DNA of 64,000 nt. Origin: Lacrimispora amygdalina. Its GTDB lineage: Bacteria; Bacillota; Clostridia; Lachnospirales; Lachnospiraceae. The DNA is taken from contig NZ_OAOF01000012.1 in assembly GCF_900205965.1 (NCBI RefSeq), positions 87,135-151,134 on the forward strand, written 5' to 3'. How positions within the stretch are numbered: the stretch's first letter is position 1; each line of letters begins with the position of its first letter. Of this stretch, positions 58,881-64,000 are shown piece after piece. Below the pieces are notes generated by a model, which had not been told where the DNA came from, ran no database searches, and worked only from the letters and a program-made list of their open reading frames with translations. A program made the position numbers and the translations under genes.

Positions 58881-60020
58881 ATGATTAAGAAATATGATAT
58901 GAAGAACAAATTTATTTCAATGTTTAACCCAAAGACTGGAGCTTATCTTAGGACCGGTGTTCTTGATTTAACCAAAATTAAGAAGGATTCCATTAATGCT
59001 GACCCAAGTAAATTACCATTAAGAGAATTAGGGAAAATTGATACTGGTGAGGATCCTTTTATGGTCTCCTACCCAGAACTAATTGATATAGGTGTCATGG
59101 GTCACTGTGTTCATGGTACTTCAGGCTTATGTTTAAAATCCGGAGTTCAGTGTTACCAGGACGGATTACATACAAAGTTTCCAAATATGACTCTTGAAAA
59201 CTTTAAGAGGATTGTTAATGAATGTAAAGGTAAAACATATCAATTTGCACTTGGTGGACGCGGTGATGTCGATCAACATGAGAACTTTGAAGAAATTTTA
59301 AAATATTGTCGTGAAAATGGTATTGTACCAAACTTTACCTCTTCAGGTCTTGGATTCAACAATGAAATCATCAGTCTTTGTAAAAAATATTGCGGAGCTG
59401 TTGCTATCAGTTGGTACCGTCAATATCATACATTAAAAGCAATCCAGTTGCTTTTAGATGCTAGGATTAAGACAAATATTCATTATGTCCTTGGAAAAAA
59501 CTCAATCGATGAAGCAATTGAGCGTCTGCAGACAAACAGTTTTCCAAAAGGGATTAACGCAATCATCTTCCTGCTGCACAAACCAGTAGGTCTTGGTCAG
59601 CAGAATAATGTTTTAGATATGGCGGATCCTCGGCTTGCTCAGTTCTTTGAGCTGATTGATTGCCGAAAATTCAGTTTTAAAATAGGATTCGATTCCTGTA
59701 CTGTTCCTGGTATCTTAAACTTTACTAAAAACATTGATCCGGCAAGTATTGATACATGTGAGGGAGGCCGTTGGAGTTGCTACATTACAAGCGATATGAA
59801 AATGTTACCCTGCAGCTTTGATAACCAGGATTTAAAATGGGCTTATGATGTTTCAAATGATACTATTCAAAATGCATGGAATAGTCCTCAGTTTGATGAT
59901 TTCAGAAGCCATTTTAGAAATTCTTGTTCTGGCTGTAAAAACAAGGCCGAATGTAGAGGTGGTTGCCCAATCAGAAGGGAAATTGTTCTTTGTAACAGAG
60001 AGGAGAAAAATTTGCAATGA
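58881..60020 (+). CDS. radical SAM/SPASM protein with atypical cluster motif
   Basis: A 379-residue radical SAM enzyme. The cluster region reads GHCVHGTSGLCLKSGVQCYQDG, cysteines spaced 7 and 6 apart rather than the canonical 3 and 2. The barrel follows (YQFALGGRGDVDQHENFEEI, then VAISWYRQYHTLKAIQLLLD). The C-terminal SPASM domain has CSFD, CSGCKNKAECRGGCPIRR. SPASM enzymes usually modify peptides or proteins. It overlaps the next gene by 4 nt (ATGA), and two NSSSSSF proteins follow. AAAAGGAGAATATT precedes the ATG. Confidence 0.82.
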   Translation: MIKKYDMKNKFISMFNPKTGAYLRTGVLDLTKIKKDSINADPSKLPLRELGKIDTGEDPFMVSYPELIDIGVMGHCVHGTSGLCLKSGVQCYQDGLHTKFPNMTLENFKRIVNECKGKTYQFALGGRGDVDQHENFEEILKYCRENGIVPNFTSSGLGFNNEIISLCKKYCGAVAISWYRQYHTLKAIQLLLDARIKTNIHYVLGKNSIDEAIERLQTNSFPKGINAIIFLLHKPVGLGQQNNVLDMADPRLAQFFELIDCRKFSFKIGFDSCTVPGILNFTKNIDPASIDTCEGGRWSCYITSDMKMLPCSFDNQDLKWAYDVSNDTIQNAWNSPQFDDFRSHFRNSCSGCKNKAECRGGCPIRREIVLCNREEKNLQ

Positions 60021-60367
60021 ATCATATTAATGAAGCGTTCGAATATATACAAACATTAAATACAGGAGGTAACGGCGAAGATTATTTGAACAGATTCTCT
60101 AACAGCGAACAGCTTGACATTCTCTTAAGCTCAAAGAATCTTCTTGTTTATGTAGCGGTTGAACGAGGCGAAAATATGCAGGGTGCTTGTTATAAGTGTA
60201 AGTCTCGTGGCACTATTCCCGGCGATACTCACAGCTGTTGTAAAAATCCACTTGCATTTGCATTAGGTAGCGAACACGGAGTCAGCCATGGCTGGTTCTT
60301 TCATCCTTTCAACTTTGATCCAATTTGGCTCAGCTACTGCGATGGTTTTGAAGCAAAGCATGATTAA
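60017..60367 (+). CDS. small Cys/His-rich partner of the radical SAM gene, 116 aa
   Basis: Coupled to the radical SAM gene by an ATGA overlap. Residues 55-75 read GACYKCKSRGTIPGDTHSCC and the end HGVSHGWFFHPFNFDPIWLS then YCDGFE. The five cysteines and histidines suggest a metal site. The family seems uncharacterised; it could be a substrate, carrier or helper of the radical SAM enzyme. Confidence 0.7.
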   Translation: MNHINEAFEYIQTLNTGGNGEDYLNRFSNSEQLDILLSSKNLLVYVAVERGENMQGACYKCKSRGTIPGDTHSCCKNPLAFALGSEHGVSHGWFFHPFNFDPIWLSYCDGFEAKHD

Positions 60368-60423
60368 ATAATACTTAACTTCTAGTTGCATAATGAAAAT
60401 AAAATAATGAGGAGAGTTAAATT

Positions 60424-60819
60424 ATGAAAGTAAGAAGTGATTTTGTTACGAATAGTTCAAGCAGCAGCTTTTTGATTGCCTATAAAACGGGTGAAGATAG
60501 AAATACCGTATCCAGCAAAAAAATACAAAAAGTTATGAATGCTATTTTTGATTCAACCGGATGTGATACCAGAAAGGCCATAACTTGTAATAATAAAGAG
60601 GAGTTTGAAGAATTCATACTGAATCGTTATTATGTCAAGTCATTAGAGGAACTCTATTCTGAAGGCGAAAATATGAAAGAGTATATTGATAAAATAAAGA
60701 AATACCTTGAAGATGGTTACATATTGGCTTCTAAAAAAATTGGTTATGATGATAGTTCTCTATGTGAAATTATATCGTTATTGGAAGACGAGGATTTTGT
60801 TATCTTAGAAAAGGATTGA
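60424..60819 (+). CDS. NSSSSSF-motif protein 1, 131 aa
   Basis: Starts MKVRSDFVTNSSSSSFLIAY, the widespread but unexplained N-terminal NSSSSSF motif; the remainder is helical and charged with no known domain. GAGGAGAGTTAAATT precedes the ATG. It shares its first 18 residues with the next gene while the rest differs, so the motif may be a tag. Confidence 0.75.
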   Translation: MKVRSDFVTNSSSSSFLIAYKTGEDRNTVSSKKIQKVMNAIFDSTGCDTRKAITCNNKEEFEEFILNRYYVKSLEELYSEGENMKEYIDKIKKYLEDGYILASKKIGYDDSSLCEIISLLEDEDFVILEKD

Positions 60820-60848
60820 TTAAAAAAATATAGAAAGGAAAATGCAAA

Positions 60849-61217
60849 ATGAAATTTAGAGCAGACTTTGTTACAAATTCTTCAAGCAGCAGTTTTTTAA
60901 TCTGTAAAAAAAATCTTTCTGATAATCAGATTAAAGCAATAAATAATCATTCAGAGCTTGGTAAAAAGCTCGGCCTTAGCTATGCTGAAGAAGAATGGTC
61001 AATTGATGAAAGTGATAACTTTATTTCTGGGCATACAGGTATGGATAATTTTCAAATCTCAGAGTTGTTTGACATAATAGGTGTATCAAACAGTGTTATA
61101 TGGGATCCTGACACTGACGCTTACGAAGCAGAAAATAAGCTAAATAATAATGAAGAGTTATTTTCTGATTCTGAAAAGGAAGCTTGGGAAGAACTGTTAG
61201 ATGAAATTGAAAACTGA
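60849..61217 (+). CDS. NSSSSSF-motif protein 2, 122 aa
   Basis: Starts MKFRADFVTNSSSSSFLICK, near-identical to the preceding gene over the motif, then an acidic body (SYAEEEWSIDESDNFISGHT) unlike it. GAAAGGAAAATGCAAA precedes the ATG. Function unknown. Confidence 0.75.
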   Translation: MKFRADFVTNSSSSSFLICKKNLSDNQIKAINNHSELGKKLGLSYAEEEWSIDESDNFISGHTGMDNFQISELFDIIGVSNSVIWDPDTDAYEAENKLNNNEELFSDSEKEAWEELLDEIEN

Positions 61218-61274
61218 TTTTATCCTAATTCAAGTCTACTTCATTTGTTAATCTGAGTTTAATATAATTATATG

Positions 61275-61303
61275 AGTAAAAAAGAGGCAATGCCTCTTTT
61301 TTT
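61275..61303 (+). terminator. terminator of the radical SAM cluster
   Basis: AAAAGAGGC-AAT-GCCTCTTTTTTT. Confidence 0.88.
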
Positions 61304-61382
61304 GTTGAACTCAATCTTTCTAGTTACGCATAATTTCTTCGTTCTCAAAATATACATATGCAATTATTACTGATCTATCCGT

Positions 61383-62300
61383 CTATCTTTTTCTTCGTAG
61401 ACTTTTCATTTTTCTTTCAGTTATTACATCGCCAGGTCTTACTTCATCACATAGTAAAGCAGAATCAATATTATACTTCTTCGAGTGTCTTGCTACTTCA
61501 TCAATCCCATAGTTAGCATAACAGTATTTACACTGGTTCTTACAGGTATTATATAAGCCAATGTCAATGCTTTCCATACATCCGCATTCTGCCCGTTGTC
61601 CTTTGTCTTTTCCTCCAATCAATGGGTATCCAACGGTTTTTTCAATGAGATTCTTATCAATACAACAACTATGTTCTACTCCTTCTCTGGATAAATCAAT
61701 CTTCTCTGCACAGGATTCCACACACATACCATTTTCGTATGCAATTGCTACGAGTTCTTTTACTAATTCCCTGAATTTATCCTCCTGGAATGTTTCAACT
61801 GTCGGCATATTCCGTTCAGTCTGTCCATATAAATCAAGAAACGAGATAATTACTTTCGTTGTATATCCTTTCAGTTTGCCAGCAATTTCCCTAAATGTTT
61901 TTATATGAAAATCTTTTGTATAGATTTCATTGAAAAAAATCGGATCATATCTCCAAATCACCCGGGATAGGCCAATTTGTTTCGAAATTGTCTGAAACGC
62001 CTCTATACTTTCATCCGTCATTCTTCCGGCAACCGGCTCAATTTCAGGGCCATATGCATTAATCGTATACTGGAAGTAATAATTGTACCCATCAAGCTCA
62101 ACCAAACGGTTTAACATCGGTTTTGCATTTTTTGTCCAAAACACAATGCAATCAATTACTTCCTTTTCCAAAGATATTTTTGATACTTTCTCTGGATACA
62201 TGGGATTTCTAACATATAAGAAACCTTCTTTTAGCCGATTAAAAAACCAGTCTGAATAAAACGCTGGAATATCTGTTCTTCTACTCACACTTAAAATCAT
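61383..62300 (-). CDS. DUF1848 protein
   Basis: A 305-residue DUF1848 protein: start MILSVSRRTDIPAFYSDWFF, then VDCIVFWTKNAKPML-like text (IDCIVFWTKNAKPML), RVIWRYDPIFF, and a C-terminal cysteine cluster CGCMESIDIGLYNTCKNQCK followed by YCYANYG. The fold is thought to relate to radical SAM/spore-photoproduct-lyase-like TIM barrels; substrate unknown. AGGAGAAGAATAT precedes the ATG and CATACTA lies 34 nt upstream. Confidence 0.88.
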   Translation of the reverse strand: MILSVSRRTDIPAFYSDWFFNRLKEGFLYVRNPMYPEKVSKISLEKEVIDCIVFWTKNAKPMLNRLVELDGYNYYFQYTINAYGPEIEPVAGRMTDESIEAFQTISKQIGLSRVIWRYDPIFFNEIYTKDFHIKTFREIAGKLKGYTTKVIISFLDLYGQTERNMPTVETFQEDKFRELVKELVAIAYENGMCVESCAEKIDLSREGVEHSCCIDKNLIEKTVGYPLIGGKDKGQRAECGCMESIDIGLYNTCKNQCKYCYANYGIDEVARHSKKYNIDSALLCDEVRPGDVITERKMKSLRRKR

Positions 62301-62333
62301 ATATTCTTCTCCTTTTTCGCTTTATTATAAATA

Positions 62334-62340
62334 TAGTATG
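62334..62340 (-). promoter_or_regulatory. CATACTA promoter element
   Basis: Minus-strand TTCTACATACTATATTTATAA. Confidence 0.5.
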
Positions 62341-62349
62341 TAGAAAAAA

Positions 62350-62378
62350 ATACAAAAAAAGAGGCCGAAGCCTCTAGA
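62350..62378 (-). terminator. terminator
   Basis: TAGAGGC-TTCG-GCCTCTTTTTTT on the minus strand. Confidence 0.88.
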
Positions 62379-62790
62379 GTTCCATTTCATAATCTCCCAT
62401 TAGATAATTACCAGCATCTATGCAAAACTGATTAGGAATGAGACCATTTTTTACACAAAAAGCTGCCATCTCCTCTGTCTCTACTGATTGTATAACAAGT
62501 TTCTCAATTTGATTTCTCTTGCAAAAAGTTTTCAAAAACTCATAGACGTCTGTCATCGTTCCACTTCTTTTGTTTTTAAAAGCAACCCTAGAAACCGTAA
62601 GCCTGTAATTTTCCAGAAACAAAATTCTAAGTTCAGTTTCTGATTTCGGATCCTGGTACCAGATAGAGTTGAAAGATTCATTCACTTCTAAATCACAAGG
62701 ATTCTTTTTTTCAATAATAGATTTTAATTCATTTTTTTCATTTTCATTAAATTTAATTTTGAATGAATTCACGATTGCCTCCAATATCAC
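62374..62790 (-). CDS. GNAT-fold-like phage protein, 138 aa
   Basis: The segment LTVSRVAFKNKRSGTMTDVY, EFLKTFC, then KLVIQSVETEEMAAFCVKNG LIP follows the acetyl-CoA-binding core layout of GNAT acyltransferases (R-x-G-T-M in place of RGxGxG/A). Similar short GNAT-like proteins are common in large Firmicutes phages; substrate unknown. The promoter region upstream has TATACTAAA. Confidence 0.6.
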   Translation of the reverse strand: MILEAIVNSFKIKFNENEKNELKSIIEKKNPCDLEVNESFNSIWYQDPKSETELRILFLENYRLTVSRVAFKNKRSGTMTDVYEFLKTFCKRNQIEKLVIQSVETEEMAAFCVKNGLIPNQFCIDAGNYLMGDYEMEL

Positions 62791-62860
62791 GTTTCCTTTA
62801 GTATAACATATTGTGGTTAAATAGCAATTTCAAGCTTGTTTCAATATTCGGAAACAATAA

Positions 62861-63244
62861 TTAACCAATTAAAATTTCGTTTTCTCTAACATTTATTGTA
62901 CCTATATCATCCTCGTCTTCTCCCTGCCAATCGATGGATCCGTTTAGCTCTAATCCTATAGGCTTGAAAATATTTTCAATTAAGTATTCTAACCATTCCA
63001 CGTAATTATAAAACTTTTCTCCGCCATCCCATTCAAGGCCACTCCGATCTTCTGAAATAACCCATTGGCACCATAGACCAGGTTGTGTTGCTGGCGGGAC
63101 ATTGTTGTCAACAACTGAATCATTTTCACAATAATCATAGTCGCAATCAAGGAAAAATTCGCCATCTACTCCTAAATCTCCGTTCCATGTTCTGCTTTCC
63201 CAGTCTGGGTACAATAATTTGATTTTATCAGGATTTCTTATCAT
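62861..63244 (-). CDS. C-terminal part of a split phage-type protein, 127 aa
   Basis: Contains the conserved PGLWCQWVISEDRSGLEWDG, GEKFYNYVEWLEYLIENIF and LNGSIDWQGEDEDDIG of a small phage protein family. In full-length relatives an N-terminal piece like that encoded at 63241-63333 precedes it in one frame. Its ATG overlaps that piece's TGA (ATGA), so translation may be coupled. Confidence 0.7.
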   Translation of the reverse strand: MIRNPDKIKLLYPDWESRTWNGDLGVDGEFFLDCDYDYCENDSVVDNNVPPATQPGLWCQWVISEDRSGLEWDGGEKFYNYVEWLEYLIENIFKPIGLELNGSIDWQGEDEDDIGTINVRENEILIG

Positions 63245-63333
63245 ATGTCTAACTTATTTATATATTCAGCTTGATCTACAGTAAGCTCTTTATTAAAAGT
63301 AAAGCTACCTTCAAAATCAGTGGTATATCCCAT
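63241..63333 (-). CDS. N-terminal part of the same split protein, 30 aa
   Basis: AAGGAGAGAAT precedes ATG 63331-63333. The peptide MGYTTDFEGSFTFNKELTVD QAEYINKLDI matches the usual start of the family continued at 62861-63244; a frame change at the junction separates them. Confidence 0.6.
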   Translation of the reverse strand: MGYTTDFEGSFTFNKELTVDQAEYINKLDI

Positions 63334-63379
63334 ATTCTCTCCTTATCTTTCTTTTTATTTATTATGCTTATTAAGAAAA

Positions 63380-63408
63380 ACAAATAAAAAAGAATCCGAA
63401 GATTCTTT
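63380..63408 (-). terminator. terminator
   Basis: AAAGAATC-TTCG-GATTCTTTTTT on the minus strand. Confidence 0.85.
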
Positions 63409-63451
63409 TCTTTCAATATATTTTTATCAAAGCCGATCTTTACATTTATTT

Positions 63452-63787
63452 TTACAAATAATCCTTTACTAGAGAATCCATCCATTCGTCATCAAACTGG
63501 TAGTTATACTTTTCTCTCATCTCGCTTATCAACTCCATTTTCAAACTGTACAAGCTATCACTTAAGCTTCCACAGCTATAACTAGTATGCCTTAGCAGGT
63601 AACAGCTCTGTTTTAATGCAATAACTTGGTTCAATCGGTTAAATAGTTTTCCATTAACCTCAACAAAACTTTCCACTTCATCTTCTGCTAATTTATCATG
63701 TCCTACTAGATATTCATTCGCTGTATATACTGGATATGGGATATTCCTTCCGTCAATATAGACTCTGGCTTTAACATACTCTCTCAT
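63452..63787 (-). CDS. hypothetical protein, 111 aa
   Basis: Begins REYVKARVYIDGRNIPYPVY and is followed by helical text (NRLNQVIALKQSCYLLRHTS). Not recognised. Its ATG directly follows the stop of the upstream partial gene (TAA ATG), suggesting coupling; GGAGATAGCGATTAA supplies the ribosome site. Confidence 0.65.
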   Translation of the reverse strand: MREYVKARVYIDGRNIPYPVYTANEYLVGHDKLAEDEVESFVEVNGKLFNRLNQVIALKQSCYLLRHTSYSCGSLSDSLYSLKMELISEMREKYNYQFDDEWMDSLVKDYL

Positions 63788-64000
63788 TTAATCGCTATCT
63801 CCTTGATACATCCTATCCTTGAATTCTTCCGGAATATGATCATATAGCCAGGCATCATCTCCATTTGTATCGCCTTCCGTTGTATATGTATAGAACTCTG
63901 CCAAAAGATAATAATCCTCATCCTTAATTTCAATTCCATTTTCTTTGCAATAATCAACAAATTCTTCATATTGATAATCCGTATCATTCTCTTTTAGGTA
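63788..64000 (-). CDS. hypothetical protein, C-terminal part (cut by window edge)
   Basis: An open frame enters from the right edge and stops at 63788. The 70 visible residues are very acidic and aromatic (EEFVDYCKENGIEIKDEDYY, then EGDTNGDDAWLYDHIPEEFK). No family recognised. Confidence 0.55.
   Translation of the reverse strand, partial: YLKENDTDYQYEEFVDYCKENGIEIKDEDYYLLAEFYTYTTEGDTNGDDAWLYDHIPEEFKDRMYQGDSD

Noticed and set aside
63276..63485. A 69-codon minus-strand frame
   Set aside because: It overlaps a terminator and two better-supported genes and has no ribosome site.
1..64000. CRISPR array or insertion sequence
   Set aside because: No regularly spaced repeats of CRISPR type and no transposase gene or terminal inverted repeats were seen.
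1..64000. Alternative genetic code (stop codon reassignment)
   Set aside because: Long conserved genes end normally at TAA, TAG or TGA and do not read through internal stops; the double stop at 33.56 kb is an isolated case.

Overview
The window is a low-GC, densely packed, standard-code DNA segment from a Clostridia-type (Lachnospiraceae-like) genome. Ribosome binding sites are strong, hairpin-plus-T terminators follow almost every gene, and strand switches are frequent. There are no rRNA, ribosomal-protein or central-metabolism genes. Instead there are two dense tRNA arrays, many tiny genes, nucleic-acid enzymes, an NAD-salvage gene set, and host-like stress genes (hpf, clpP, LCP, EAL, flotillin). 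This is the content of a very large mobile replicon: a jumbo phage, a phage-plasmid or a conjugative megaplasmid. No capsid, tail, portal or terminase gene is visible. A VirB4-type ATPase, a CpaE/MinD-type ATPase and a secreted transglycosylase lean towards a conjugative or plasmid-like element. The tRNA arrays, the Thg1-like enzyme and the large structured RNA lean towards a giant phage. I cannot settle this from 64 kb.

Layout. 1-9.5 kb: RecD2-like N-terminus (partial), sigma factor, CHC2 zinc-finger primase-like protein, a large acidic protein coupled to a CpaE-like ATPase, a lytic transglycosylase. 9.5-17.6 kb: MYG1-type DHH exonuclease, a frameshifted flotillin/SPFH gene, a gene-poor stretch, two methyltransferases. 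17.7-20.1 kb: tRNA array 1 (14 tRNAs, one remnant, an embedded OGFr_N-domain gene) and its leader. 20.2-25.4 kb: divergent hpf/clpP, then overlapping LCP and EAL genes. 25.5-27.3 kb: tRNA array 2 (12 tRNAs and one remnant) and a second copy of the same leader. 27.3-39.5 kb: small proteins, a cell-wall-binding protein, nadE, pncB, pncA, a nucleoside deoxyribosyltransferase-like gene. 39.7-40.3 kb: a large GC-richer structured RNA candidate. 40.4-54.2 kb: UvrD/PcrA helicase, YyaC-like protein, LigA, RNase HI, Thg1-like protein, VirB4-like ATPase. 54.3-64 kb: JetD-like TOPRIM protein, PARG-type macrodomain hydrolase, PRPP-synthetase-like protein, a radical SAM/SPASM gene with small partners, DUF1848, and small phage-type genes cut by the right edge.

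How it fits together. PncA, PncB, NadE and a PRPP-synthetase-like enzyme form most of a deamidating (Preiss-Handler) NAD route. They sit with an NAD-consuming ligase and an ADP-ribose hydrolase, which suggests protection or replenishment of NAD, possibly against NAD-depleting defence. NadD is not seen here. The tRNA arrays share a promoter, a structured leader, a short ORF and a UUCG-capped terminator placed before the first tRNA, which looks like a built-in attenuator. One tRNA-Ala is split in its anticodon loop by a 42-nt double hairpin. The tRNA-His lacks the encoded G-1 while a Thg1-family enzyme is encoded 25 kb away. A recurring promoter element, CATA(A/C/T)TA, lies 30-100 nt upstream of at least two dozen genes and both arrays, and may be read by a dedicated transcription apparatus such as the sigma factor at 508.
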